Below, one piece after another: positions 45,329 to 54,247 of a DNA stretch of 64,000 nt (position 1 is its first letter; each line of letters opens with the position of its first letter). The DNA comes from Actinomycetota bacterium (lineage in GTDB: Bacteria; Actinomycetota; Acidimicrobiia; Acidimicrobiales; Ilumatobacteraceae), in contig JAPLAA010000060.1 in the NCBI GenBank assembly GCA_026393475.1, forward strand, positions 81,841-145,840, read 5' to 3'. Below the pieces are notes generated by a model. It ran no database searches, had not been told where the DNA came from, and worked only from the letters and a program-made list of their open reading frames with translations. The translations under genes and the position numbers were made by a program.

Positions 45329-46591
45329 ATGTGGAACCTGCTGCGCACCAACCACGACATCCGCTCGCTGTTCGCGGCGCAGGTGGTGTCGTTCATGGGC
45401 GACTGGTTCGCATACGTGGCGTTCGTGGGCCTGGTGCAGGACGTCACCGATGCACCGATCCTGGTGACGATGGTCTATGTGGCCCAGGCGCTCCCTGCGT
45501 TCTTGATGGCGGCGATCGCCGGGCCCGCAGCCGATCGGTTCGACCGGCGCAACATCATCCGCATCGTGTCGGTGGTACAGGCCGTGGCCGCCGCCGGGCT
45601 CTTGCTGGTCGACTCAGCGGGCAGGCTCTGGTTCGGGTTCGTGTGCCTGTGCGTGATCTCGGCGCTCGGGTCGTTCGTCGGGCCATCGGCCCAGGCGGGT
45701 CTGCCCAATCTGGCGCGGACGCCCGAGGAGCTGACGAAGGCAGCGTTGCTGTTCGGGTCGCTGTGGGGCGCGATGCTCGCCATCGGTGCGGCGGCCGGAG
45801 GTGTCGTCGCGAGCGTGTTCGGTCGCGACGTCGCGTTCATCGCCAATGCGCTGTCGTTCGTGGTCGCCGCCGGTGCGGTCACCCTGATCAAGCGGCCGAT
45901 GCAGAACGAGCGGGCGGCATCGGCCGGGCCGGCTCCGAGGATGCGACCGATCGCCGACATGCGCGAAGCGTTCGGATACGCCCGGCGTGATTCGGTGCTG
46001 CTGTCGCTGCTCGCCTCGAAGGCCACCTTCGCGATGGGTGCAGGGATCGTCGGGCTGTTGGCCGTCCTCGCCACCGAGGAGCTCGGTGGCGGCGATGCAG
46101 CCACCGGCGTGCTGATCGGCGCCCGTGGGGTCGGTGTCGCACTCGGCCCGCTGATCGCCGCGCGTCTCGTCGGACCATCGATGTCTCGGGTGCTGCTGCT
46201 GTGCGGCGGTGCCGGTCTCGCGTTCGGGGTCTGTTACCTCGGGCTCAGCGTGGCGCCGGCGTTGGCGATCGCGGTGCCGTTCACCTTCCTCGCCCATCTC
46301 GGTGGCGGCGCCCAGTGGACGTTGTCGACCTATGGCCTGCAGCGACGGGCGCCCGACCACGTGCGCGGCCGCATCCTCGCCGGCGACTTCGGGATCGTCA
46401 CCTTGATCATCACGCTGTCGCACCTTGCCGCGGGCGCGCTCGCCGGCGTGGTGGGTGCGCGGGTGGCGATCGCGACGTTCGCCACGCTCGGGCTCGCCGC
46501 GGGCACCGCGTACCTGGTGCTGACCCGGCCGGTCAGGGCGCGGCTGGCGCTGGAGGAGCGCTCGGAACCGACGATCGCTCCCGCGGGTTGA
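45329..46591 (+). CDS. MFS transporter (MFS_3-type exporter)
   Basis: 420 aa with about twelve hydrophobic helices. The family loop GPAADRFDRRNIIR falls between helices 2 and 3, and the organisation is like EntS-type drug or siderophore exporters. The substrate is unknown. TAGAAC ends 9 nt before the ATG. The last 59 nt overlap the end of the convergent ABC1-kinase gene. Confidence 0.85.
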   Translation: MWNLLRTNHDIRSLFAAQVVSFMGDWFAYVAFVGLVQDVTDAPILVTMVYVAQALPAFLMAAIAGPAADRFDRRNIIRIVSVVQAVAAAGLLLVDSAGRLWFGFVCLCVISALGSFVGPSAQAGLPNLARTPEELTKAALLFGSLWGAMLAIGAAAGGVVASVFGRDVAFIANALSFVVAAGAVTLIKRPMQNERAASAGPAPRMRPIADMREAFGYARRDSVLLSLLASKATFAMGAGIVGLLAVLATEELGGGDAATGVLIGARGVGVALGPLIAARLVGPSMSRVLLLCGGAGLAFGVCYLGLSVAPALAIAVPFTFLAHLGGGAQWTLSTYGLQRRAPDHVRGRILAGDFGIVTLIITLSHLAAGALAGVVGARVAIATFATLGLAAGTAYLVLTRPVRARLALEERSEPTIAPAG

Positions 46592-48026
46592 GCGATCGCA
46601 GCCACGGCTGCTCGGCCTCGGCCATCGGCGTGCTGGGCGGACCCTGCACGAACGGCCACAGCTCCTCGGCCATCTTGCGGTAGTTGCCGCTCGCGGTGAG
46701 CTCGCCCAGCAGTGCGTAGAGGCCGAGGTTGATGCGCTGGATGAACACGAACGCCTTCGGCACGGTGGCGTACTGCGAGATCGGGCTCGTGCGGTCGAAG
46801 GTGTGGCGCACGATCCGGCTCGAGTACTCGCCCGACCAGGTGACGGGCTTGTCCTCGCGGACGCTCTCGTAGAACTGGCTGAAGTACTCGCCGACCTCGT
46901 CGTCGGGCACGGGTGCGCCCGGTCGGAGCATGCCGGCCGACTCGAGGATCCGACGGAACGCCGGTACATCGTGCTCGTACGCGGCCGTGCGCACCATCGA
47001 CACGAACGTGTGCATCTCGGTGTCGCTGAAGTGCTTGACGAGTCCGAAGTCGAAGAAGGTGACGCGCCCGTCGCCGTGGAACAGGTAGTTGCCCGGGTGC
47101 GGGTCGCCGTTGAACAGATGCATGCCGTAGAGACTGCGGAACACGAACCGGAACAGGGTCTCGCCGATCATGTCGCGCTGCTGTTGGTCCCACGTGAGCG
47201 CCTCGGCCCAGGTGTGGCCGGTGACGAGCTCGGTGGTGAGCACGCGGCGCGTGCTGAGCGAGGGGAGCACCTCGGGCACGTGGATGAACGGGTGCCCGCG
47301 GTAGTGGTCGGCGAACACGGTCTGGTTGCGCGCCTCGAGCTCGTAGTCGAGCTCGTCGGTGATGCGCTCCTTGATCTCGGCGACCATCTCGTCGGGGTCG
47401 AGGCCGCCGAAGCCCTGCTTCAGGATCGCGCCGAGCAGGTCGGCGTTGCGCAGGTCGGCGGCGATCGCGTCCGCGACGCCGGGGTACTGGACCTTCACCG
47501 CGACCGCTCGTTCGAGCCCGGTGGCCGGGTCGACGACGACGGCGCGGTGCACCTGGCCGATCGACGCCGATGCCAGCGGCTGGGGATCCCACTCGACGAA
47601 CAGTTCGTCGGGGTGACGTCCGAGCTCCTCGCGGATGACCTGGGCGGCGAGGTCGGCGCTCATGGGAGGGGCGTTGGACTGCAGTTGGGCGAGCGCCTCG
47701 CGGAGCGGACCGGGCAGGCCCTCGTCGAGGTAGCTCGCCATCTGGCCGAGCTTCATCAGCGCGCCCTTCATGTTGCCGAGCCGTTCGCTGATCGCCTCCG
47801 CGGTCTTGAGCTCGCGTTCGCTGTCGAGCTCGATGCGACGTTCGGCGGTGGCGAACACCTTGCGAGCGGCGGTCGACGCGTACGTGCTGCCGACCTTCAG
47901 CCCCAGCGAGGCGAGGTCGACGTTTCGCTGCAGCCGCACGTCGTGCCGGTGCCGCAGCGCGAGCGCACCGGCGACCCCGCCGGTGACACCCAGGAGGACG
48001 AGCAGTCGGGTCAGGCCTCGTGTCAC
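46533..48026 (-). CDS. ABC1/UbiB-family atypical kinase
   Basis: 497 aa. The N-terminal KxGQ motif region (MKGALMKLGQMASYLDEGLP), the modified nucleotide loop PLASASIGQVHRA, the VAVKVQYPG lysine and the catalytic/metal segments NGDPHPGNYLFHGDGRVTFFDFGLV are present. Family members support quinone synthesis and lipid homeostasis as ATPases. A hydrophobic N-terminus (LLVLLGVTGGVAGALAL) suggests membrane association. It starts with GTG. A tandem hairpin repeat lies about 65 bp upstream. Confidence 0.88.
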   Translation of the reverse strand: MTRGLTRLLVLLGVTGGVAGALALRHRHDVRLQRNVDLASLGLKVGSTYASTAARKVFATAERRIELDSERELKTAEAISERLGNMKGALMKLGQMASYLDEGLPGPLREALAQLQSNAPPMSADLAAQVIREELGRHPDELFVEWDPQPLASASIGQVHRAVVVDPATGLERAVAVKVQYPGVADAIAADLRNADLLGAILKQGFGGLDPDEMVAEIKERITDELDYELEARNQTVFADHYRGHPFIHVPEVLPSLSTRRVLTTELVTGHTWAEALTWDQQQRDMIGETLFRFVFRSLYGMHLFNGDPHPGNYLFHGDGRVTFFDFGLVKHFSDTEMHTFVSMVRTAAYEHDVPAFRRILESAGMLRPGAPVPDDEVGEYFSQFYESVREDKPVTWSGEYSSRIVRHTFDRTSPISQYATVPKAFVFIQRINLGLYALLGELTASGNYRKMAEELWPFVQGPPSTPMAEAEQPWLRSLNPRERSSVPSAPPAPAAP

Positions 48027-48090
48027 GCTCAGAGGATGCCCCGAGCGCTGCGAGAACGGCCACTCCCGCCGTGTGCCATCCGCCGCCCGC

Positions 48091-48183
48091 TTCGTGAGCG
48101 ATGCGCGCACGGGCAGCGCGTTGCGCTCACGAACGATGTCGGTTCGTGAGCGATGTGCGCACGGGCAGCGCATCTCGCTCACG
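48091..48183. repeat. Two REP-like hairpins in tandem (52-bp period)
   Basis: Two near-identical copies of an inverted repeat with outer arms CGTGAGCG/CGCTCACG (48093-48131 and 48145-48183), about 90 percent identical over 41 nt. Inner GCGC segments can extend each stem. They occupy the gap between the alpha/beta hydrolase stop and the ABC1 kinase start. Confidence 0.85.
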
Positions 48184-48208
48184 TAGCCACCTCGAGGGGT
48201 GCTCGACC

Positions 48209-49096
48209 TCAGGCGGTGGGGGCGGGGGTGCGCAGGTCGGCGCGCTCGATCACGCTGTGGGTGGCGCGCAGCAGCGTGGGCACGAACCGATCGGCGTTGG
48301 CGACCACGGCGTCGTGGTCGCCGTCGACGCGGAACGCCTCCGCTCCCTTGATCGACTCGAACAGGCGCACCTGGCGCCGCACGGGCACCACCCGGTCGCG
48401 CATCGTGATGACGACCGACGTGGGGACGTCGACCTCGCCGAGCCAGGGCCGCGCCGAGAACGATCCGATCGCCTTGCCCGCCTCGAGCACCATCCGCCAG
48501 TCGTGCATGCTCGCCTCCTGCACCGCCCACGGCTCCCACTGTTCGGTCTTGCGCTGCAGGTAGAGCTGGGCGGTGAGCCAGCGGCGCGCCTGCAGTGGGG
48601 TGAGTCGTGCGACGGCGGCGAGACCGGACAGGCCGAGGAAGCTCATCCGCTCCTCGCGCGAGGTGACGAAGTAGCCGCTCGTGGCGCACAGCACGAGACC
48701 GGCGACGCGCTCGGGGTGCTGGCGCCAGATGAGCTGGGCGATGGGGCCACCCATCGAGTAGCCGACCGGGACGAACCGCTCGATGCCGAGCACGTCGCAC
48801 ACGGCGACCGCGTCGTCGGCGCAGTCCTCGAGCCGGAACGCCTTCTTGGAACGGATGCCACGCCCATGGCCGCGATGGTCGATCGCGATCACGCGGTACT
48901 GACGGCCGAGCGGGTGATAGGTCGTGAACCAGTTGAGGTCGGCGGTGGCGGTCCAGCCGTGCAGCAGCACGAGCGTGGGCGCGCCGGGGGGACCTTCGAC
49001 GTGGCGAACGAACGTGGTGCCTCGGCCGGGCAGCTCCATGGCCGCGCCCGGCGGCAGGATGGGGGACGAGACGCCCCCGCCGTCACGGATGGCCAC
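48209..49096 (-). CDS. Alpha/beta hydrolase
   Basis: 295 aa. The oxyanion region VLLHGWTATAD and the nucleophile elbow VGYSMGG (Ser) are followed by the acid in MRDRVVPVRRQ and a His in VDGDHDAVV: a complete triad. The lid region is rich in Trp and Arg. The substrate is unknown; the closest families are esterases and epoxide- or haloalkane-type hydrolases. It starts with GTG directly abutting the greA stop (TGAGTG), so the two are one operon. Confidence 0.85.
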   Translation of the reverse strand: MAIRDGGGVSSPILPPGAAMELPGRGTTFVRHVEGPPGAPTLVLLHGWTATADLNWFTTYHPLGRQYRVIAIDHRGHGRGIRSKKAFRLEDCADDAVAVCDVLGIERFVPVGYSMGGPIAQLIWRQHPERVAGLVLCATSGYFVTSREERMSFLGLSGLAAVARLTPLQARRWLTAQLYLQRKTEQWEPWAVQEASMHDWRMVLEAGKAIGSFSARPWLGEVDVPTSVVITMRDRVVPVRRQVRLFESIKGAEAFRVDGDHDAVVANADRFVPTLLRATHSVIERADLRTPAPTA

Positions 49097-49576
49097 TCAG
49101 GCGCTCTCCACCTCGAGGACCTTGACCTTGAGCTTGCCGTGCGGTGCGTCGTACTCGACCCAGTCGCCGGGGCCCTTGTCGAGCAGCGCCATGCCGAGTG
49201 GGGACTGCGGGCTCATGACGTCGAGGTCGGCGGTCTTCTCCTCGGGGTGCCCGATGAGGTAGCGCTCGGCCATGTCGTCGTCGTCGCCGTCGTAGACGAT
49301 GGTGACGATGCTGCCCGGGCCGATGAGCTCGGGATCGCCCTGCTCGATGATCTCGTGGTTGAGCGGGTCGAGCAGGTGCTCGAGGTGTCGGATGCGGCCC
49401 TCCATGTGGCCCTGCTCGTCCTTGGCCGCGTGGTAGTCGCCGTTCTCGCTGAGGTCGCCCATGAGGCGGGCGGTCTCGATCTTGTTGGCGACCTCGATGC
49501 GGCCTCGGGTGGTGAGGTCGTCGAACTCGGCCTTCAACCGGTCGTACGCCGAGCGGGAGAGGTGGTGCTTCGCCAT
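49097..49576 (-). CDS. greA: Transcription elongation factor GreA
   Basis: 159 aa, which rescues backtracked RNA polymerase by stimulating transcript cleavage. The N-terminal coiled coil with conserved acidic tip (MGDLSENGDYHAAKDEQG) is followed by a C-terminal FKBP-like domain (SPQSPLGMALLDKGPGDWVEYDAPHGKLKVKVLEV). A run of four Asp (DGDDDDMAE) is unusual but lies in a loop. TAGAGT ends 9 nt before the ATG. The alpha/beta hydrolase gene follows directly. Confidence 0.95.
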   Translation of the reverse strand: MAKHHLSRSAYDRLKAEFDDLTTRGRIEVANKIETARLMGDLSENGDYHAAKDEQGHMEGRIRHLEHLLDPLNHEIIEQGDPELIGPGSIVTIVYDGDDDDMAERYLIGHPEEKTADLDVMSPQSPLGMALLDKGPGDWVEYDAPHGKLKVKVLEVESA

Positions 49577-49670
49577 AGGTCCGCCACTCTACCGAACCCC
49601 TGCGCGACGACCCCGTGCGCTCACCGACCACGCGGAGCGCTGGGCGGAATCGCGTGCCTCGTTCTCCGAC

Positions 49671-50393
49671 TCACCGGCGTCGGCGGACCTCTGCCCGGTA
49701 GGTGCCCGGCGTGAGTCCGGTGGCCCGCCGGAACTGGCGCGTGAACGAGCTCTGGTCGTAGTAGCCGCACTCGGAGGCGATCGTGGCGATCGGCAGGTCG
49801 GTGTCGTCGAGACGGCGCATGGCCTCGTCGAGCCGGGCCCGCAGGAGCAGCTGCTTCGGTGACAGGCCGAGGGTGCGGCGCAGTGCTCGGTCGAGCTGGG
49901 GGAGCGACAGGCCGGCCGCGTCGGCGAGCTCGCCGACCTTCACCGGCTCGGCGAAACGTCGGCGGGCGAGATCGATCGCTGCCTGGAGCCGTTGGTGCGG
50001 GTCGTCGCGGGCGTCGTCCGGGGCGCTCGAGGAACGTAGGTCGTACGACACCGACGCGAGCCCGACCAGGTCGCCGTCGTCGTCGAGCAGGCGGGTCTTG
50101 GTGCTCACGTACCAGCCGCGGCTGCCGTCGGGCCGGAGGATGAGCTCGAGCTCGTTGCGGATGGCCTCGCCGGTGGCGAGCACGCGCCGGTCCTGCGCCG
50201 CGTACGACACGGCGAGGTCGGCAGGGAACAGGTCGGCGGCGGTGCGCCCGAGGACGGCCTCGACGCTTCGGCCGGCCCGCTCGGCGAACGCCTGGTTGAC
50301 GGCGAGGTACCGGCCGTCGGCGCCCTTCACGCAGAACATCACGTGCGGTACGCCGACGAACACGTCGTGGAGCGCGGCGACGACGGGATGCAC
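49671..50393 (-). CDS. PAS-AraC transcriptional regulator
   Basis: 240 aa. A PAS domain (about residues 15-125: FCVKGADGRYLAVNQAFAERAGRS, then RGWYVSTKTRLLDDDGDLVG) is joined to an AraC-type double helix-turn-helix (about 138-240, with IATIASECGYYDQSSFTRQFRRATGLTPG). The GTG giving VHPVVAALHDVF is chosen because TACGAT ends exactly 6 nt before it, a leaderless signature; the frame upstream would run across the divergent gene's promoter. It lies 127 bp from the divergent proline-catabolic gene, whose likely regulator it is. Confidence 0.85.
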   Translation of the reverse strand: MHPVVAALHDVFVGVPHVMFCVKGADGRYLAVNQAFAERAGRSVEAVLGRTAADLFPADLAVSYAAQDRRVLATGEAIRNELELILRPDGSRGWYVSTKTRLLDDDGDLVGLASVSYDLRSSSAPDDARDDPHQRLQAAIDLARRRFAEPVKVGELADAAGLSLPQLDRALRRTLGLSPKQLLLRARLDEAMRRLDDTDLPIATIASECGYYDQSSFTRQFRRATGLTPGTYRAEVRRRR

Positions 50394-50520
50394 CCGAGCA
50401 TCGTACGAATCCTCGCGCTGGTCGGTCGCCGTGGTCGTCGACCCGGGGGATCGTGGTACGAATCCGACGGGGACGGGTACCGATCGGGTGCTAGCGCGTC
50501 CGCGGTCCAGTGGAGGTGTG

Positions 50521-53500
50521 ATGACGCTGCCTCCCGAGACCCCGATCGATCCCGCCACCAGCACCCCTCACGCGGATGCGACAGGAATCGCGGTGGCGGG
50601 TGCCGCCGAGCTGCTCCGGGCTTCCCGCCGCGACACGACTCGGGCGGAGCGACGTCGCGAGACGCGACTCGCTGAGGTCGTGGCCGACGCCGGCCTGCGT
50701 GACCTCACGTTCGCGCTCACCGACGAGGTGCTCCGCCTCGACGACGACCGTCGGGCCGCGAAGCGCTTCGCCGCGGTGGTGCGCGACCTCGGCGACACCG
50801 GCGGCGCCGCCGGGCTCGGCCTCGTCGATCGCGTGTCGTTGCGGGCGGGCGCGCTGCTCGCACCGCGCCTGCCGGGGCTCGTGATGCCGCTCGTGCGGCG
50901 GCGGATCCTGGCCGAGCTCGACGGTGTGGTGCTGCCGGCCGAGGACCCGGCCTTCGCCCGCCACGTGGAGGGTCGGTCGGGCGAGGGGTTCCGGCTCAAC
51001 GTGAACGTGTTGGGCGAGGCGATCCTCAGCGATGCGGAGGCCGAAGCGAGGATGGTGCAGCTCCGCGAACGGATCGCCCGGCCCGATGTCGACTACGTGT
51101 CGCTGAAGATCTCGGCGGTGTGCGCCAACCTCGACGTGCTCGCCTTCGAACACTCCGTCGGCCGCATCTGCGAGCGCCTGCGCGACCTGTACCGAACGGC
51201 CGAGGCCGCTCGGCCGCGCACCTTCGTGAACCTCGACATGGAGGAGTTCCGCGACCTGCCGCTCACGATCGCGGCGATGCAGCGGGTGCTCGACGAGCCC
51301 GAGTTCGCATCGATCCACGCGGGCATCGTCCTGCAGGCCTACCTGCCCGATTCGCACGACGCATGCCGCCGGCTCTGCGAGTGGGCCCTCGCGCGGTTCC
51401 GTCGCTCGGGCGGGACGTTGAAGATCCGGATCGTGAAGGGCGCGAACCTCGCGATGGAGCGGGTGGAGAGCGAGCTGCACGGCTGGGAGCAGGCGCCGTA
51501 CGCGACCAAGGTGGACGTCGACGCGAGCTTCAAGCGGTTGATCGCGTCGGCGCTCGACCAGCGCTGGGCCGACGCCGTGCGCGTGGGCGTGGCGAGCCAC
51601 AACCTGTTCGACCTCGCCTGGGCGATGGGGCTGCCGGCGCGCGAACGCATCGACGTCGAGATGCTCGAGGGCATGGCGCCGGCCCAGGCCCGGGCCGTGC
51701 TCGCAGCGGCCGGCGACGTCCTGCTCTACGCGCCGGTGGTGCGCACCGACGACCTGCCGGCGAGCATCGCCTATCTCACCCGAAGGCTCGACGAGAACAC
51801 GTCGCCGGAGAACTTCCTCCGGTCGCTGTTCACGCTCGAGCCGGGGAGCCCGACGTGGGACGAGCAGCGGTCGAGGTTCGAGGCGGCGATGGGCGCGGTC
51901 GACGGCGTGTCCACGGTGTCGCGGCGGGCGCAGGACCGCGGTCGTGCCGCGGACCGGTGCGGGTCCCTCGACCTCGCCGTGACGGATCGGCCGTTCGAGA
52001 ACGCCGCCGACACCGATTGGACCAGCGAGGCGAACCGGGCGTGGATCGAGGCGGCACTGGCGGCGCCACCGTCGGTCGTGGTGCCGGTGCTCGGCCGGGT
52101 GGAGGACATCGACGCGGTCGTGGCCAGGGCGGTGTCGTCGAGTTGGGCCACGGTCCCGCCCCCGGAACGGCAGCGGGTGCTGCGCCGCGCCGCCGACACG
52201 ATGGAGGCCGAGCGCGGTGCCACCCTGTCGCTCATGGCTCACGAGGCGGCCAAGACCGTGGCCGAAGGTGACCCCGAGGTGTCGGAGGCGATCGACTTCG
52301 CCCGGTACTACGCGTCATGCATCGATCGCTTCCTCGATCGAGCGGCGGACGACAGCGGGTCGATGTTCGAACCCGTCGGTGTCGTCGTGGTCGCCTCGCC
52401 CTGGAACTTCCCGTACGCCATTCCGGCGGGCGGCGTGCTGGCGGCGCTCGCGGCGGGCAACGCCGTCGTGCTCAAGCCGGCGCCCGAGGTGCGGGCGACG
52501 GCCCGGCTGCTGGCCGAGCAGCTGTGGCGGTCGGGTGTGCCGGCGGATGCGCTCCAGTACGTGGCCTGCCCGGACGACGAGGTGGGTCGCCGACTGGTGA
52601 CCCACCCCGATGTCGGCACGGTCGTGCTCACGGGTGCGTACGAGACGGCGATGCGCTTCCTCGACTGGCGCCCGTCGATGCGGCTGTTGGCCGAGACGAG
52701 CGGGAAGAACGCGATGGTGATCACCGCCGCAGCCGACGAGGACGCCGCGATCAAGGACCTGGTCCGCTCGGCGTTCGGCCACGCGGGCCAGAAGTGCTCG
52801 GCGGCGAGCCTGGCGATCGTGGAGGCGTCGGTGTACGACGATCCCCGGTTCCTCCAGCGGCTCGCCGACGCGGTCGGCAGCGTCCGGGTGGGCGCGGCAA
52901 CCGACCTCGCGACGATGACCGGACCGCTCATCGGTGCACCGTCGCCGCAGCTGACGCGTGCGCTCACCACGTTGGACGCGGGGGAGCGATGGCTGGTCGA
53001 GCCACGGAGGATCGACGAGCGCACGTGGACGCCCGGGGTTCGGCTCGGCGTGCGCCCGGGCTCGTGGTTCCAACGGACCGAGTGCTTCGGTCCGGTGCTC
53101 GGGGTGGTCCGCGCGGACGACCTCGATCACGCGATCGAGATCCAGAACGCCTCGGCGTTCGGCCTCACGGGCGGCATCCAGAGCCTCGACGACCGAGAGG
53201 TCGACCACTGGCTCGATCGGGTGGAGGTCGGCAACGCCTACGTGAACCGCCACATCACCGGTGCGATCGTGCAGCGGCAGCCCTTCGGGGGCTGGAAGCG
53301 ATCGTCGGTCGGGTGCGGACCGAAGGCCGGTGGCCCGCACTACGTGGAGGCGTTCGGCGCGTGGGTCCGGCCGGCCGAGGTCGACCTGTCAGCGGTCGAG
53401 TCGGCGTTCGCCGACGCGTGGGTGACCGACGTCGTGACCGACCGCGACCCGTCGGGGCTCGTGTGTGAACAGAACCTGTTGCGGCATCGCCCGTTGCGAC

Positions 53501-53790
53501 GGGTGGCGCTCGTGGTGGGCGAGGGTGCGGATCCGATCTCGGTGGCGATCGCCCGGATCGCGGCGCGAGTCGCGGGCGTCGATGTGATCGATGCTCCGTC
53601 GGCGGCGGAGGTCGATCGCATCCGCGTGATCGGGCACGTCGACGACGACACGTTGCGCGGCTGGTTCGCGGCCGGGTTCGACGTCGACCGGTCGGAACCG
53701 TCGGTCGAGCCGACGGTCGAGCTCCGTCGGTGGGCCCGTGAGCAGGCGATCAGTCGCACCCGGCACCGTCACGGCCGCTCGCTCGACTGA
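50521..53790 (+). CDS. putA: Bifunctional proline dehydrogenase / P5C dehydrogenase
   Basis: 1089 aa, oxidising proline to glutamate. The N-terminal half is a FAD-dependent proline dehydrogenase barrel: YVSLKISAV, FVNLDMEEFRDL, KIRIVKGANLAMERVE and VASHNLFDLAWA. The second half is an aldehyde dehydrogenase with SPWNFPYAIPAGG, ETSGKNAMVI and nucleophile Cys759 in GHAGQKCSAAS. No N-terminal DNA-binding domain is present, so unlike E. coli PutA it should not autoregulate; the adjacent PAS-AraC gene is the better candidate. The C-terminal about 140 residues are an extra, weakly conserved region. GGAGG lies 6 nt before the ATG. Confidence 0.93.
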   Translation: MTLPPETPIDPATSTPHADATGIAVAGAAELLRASRRDTTRAERRRETRLAEVVADAGLRDLTFALTDEVLRLDDDRRAAKRFAAVVRDLGDTGGAAGLGLVDRVSLRAGALLAPRLPGLVMPLVRRRILAELDGVVLPAEDPAFARHVEGRSGEGFRLNVNVLGEAILSDAEAEARMVQLRERIARPDVDYVSLKISAVCANLDVLAFEHSVGRICERLRDLYRTAEAARPRTFVNLDMEEFRDLPLTIAAMQRVLDEPEFASIHAGIVLQAYLPDSHDACRRLCEWALARFRRSGGTLKIRIVKGANLAMERVESELHGWEQAPYATKVDVDASFKRLIASALDQRWADAVRVGVASHNLFDLAWAMGLPARERIDVEMLEGMAPAQARAVLAAAGDVLLYAPVVRTDDLPASIAYLTRRLDENTSPENFLRSLFTLEPGSPTWDEQRSRFEAAMGAVDGVSTVSRRAQDRGRAADRCGSLDLAVTDRPFENAADTDWTSEANRAWIEAALAAPPSVVVPVLGRVEDIDAVVARAVSSSWATVPPPERQRVLRRAADTMEAERGATLSLMAHEAAKTVAEGDPEVSEAIDFARYYASCIDRFLDRAADDSGSMFEPVGVVVVASPWNFPYAIPAGGVLAALAAGNAVVLKPAPEVRATARLLAEQLWRSGVPADALQYVACPDDEVGRRLVTHPDVGTVVLTGAYETAMRFLDWRPSMRLLAETSGKNAMVITAAADEDAAIKDLVRSAFGHAGQKCSAASLAIVEASVYDDPRFLQRLADAVGSVRVGAATDLATMTGPLIGAPSPQLTRALTTLDAGERWLVEPRRIDERTWTPGVRLGVRPGSWFQRTECFGPVLGVVRADDLDHAIEIQNASAFGLTGGIQSLDDREVDHWLDRVEVGNAYVNRHITGAIVQRQPFGGWKRSSVGCGPKAGGPHYVEAFGAWVRPAEVDLSAVESAFADAWVTDVVTDRDPSGLVCEQNLLRHRPLRRVALVVGEGADPISVAIARIAARVAGVDVIDAPSAAEVDRIRVIGHVDDDTLRGWFAAGFDVDRSEPSVEPTVELRRWAREQAISRTRHRHGRSLD

Positions 53791-53867
53791 TGTCGACTGA
53801 TGACGGCTGATGTCGACTGACGCCGGCTGATGTCGACTGACGCCGGCTGATGTCGACTGACGCCGAC
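53788..53867. repeat. Four tandem copies of a 20-bp unit
   Basis: TGATGTCGACTGACGCCGGC is repeated four times; the first and last copies carry two or three changes. The array begins exactly at the TGA stop of the putA gene and ends 5 bp before the stop of the convergent DUF1330 gene. GTCGAC within each unit is palindromic. Confidence 0.9.
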
Positions 53868-53872
53868 GCGTG

Positions 53873-54181
53873 TCAGCCGACGGGCGCGTCGACGCCTTCG
53901 ACGAGGACCATGTTGAACATCTCGGTCGCGCCGGCGCGCAGGGCGCGGACGGCGGTGTAGGCCTCGCTGTCGTACATGGCGCGGGCGGTGGCCATGTCGG
54001 GGTACCGCAGCACGGTCATGCGGGTCGGCTGCCAGTCGCCCTCGAGCACGTCGATGCGTCCGCCGCGCACGAGGAACTCGCCGCCGAACGCCTTGGCGAC
54101 ACCGGGTGACGCCGCGAGGTACTGCTTGAACTGCTCCGGATCGGAGATCTTCGATTCGACGATGATGTACGCGACGGCCAT
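53873..54181 (-). CDS. DUF1330 protein
   Basis: 102 aa, a ferredoxin-like alpha/beta dimeric-barrel fold: [59 protein letters not shown]. The family is widespread and without an established function. TAGCGT ends 7 nt before the ATG, suggesting a leaderless mRNA. It is divergent from leuB. Confidence 0.88.
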   Translation of the reverse strand: MAVAYIIVESKISDPEQFKQYLAASPGVAKAFGGEFLVRGGRIDVLEGDWQPTRMTVLRYPDMATARAMYDSEAYTAVRALRAGATEMFNMVLVEGVDAPVG

Positions 54182-54247
54182 GGCGCCGACGCTACTGCCG
54201 GTCGGGTCTGGGGGAGTGGCCGACTCCTGCGGTACGTTGCCTGCCCT

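Noticed and set aside
53788..53867. Possible CRISPR array
   Set aside because: The 20-bp units are directly adjacent with no spacers and no cas genes are in the window.
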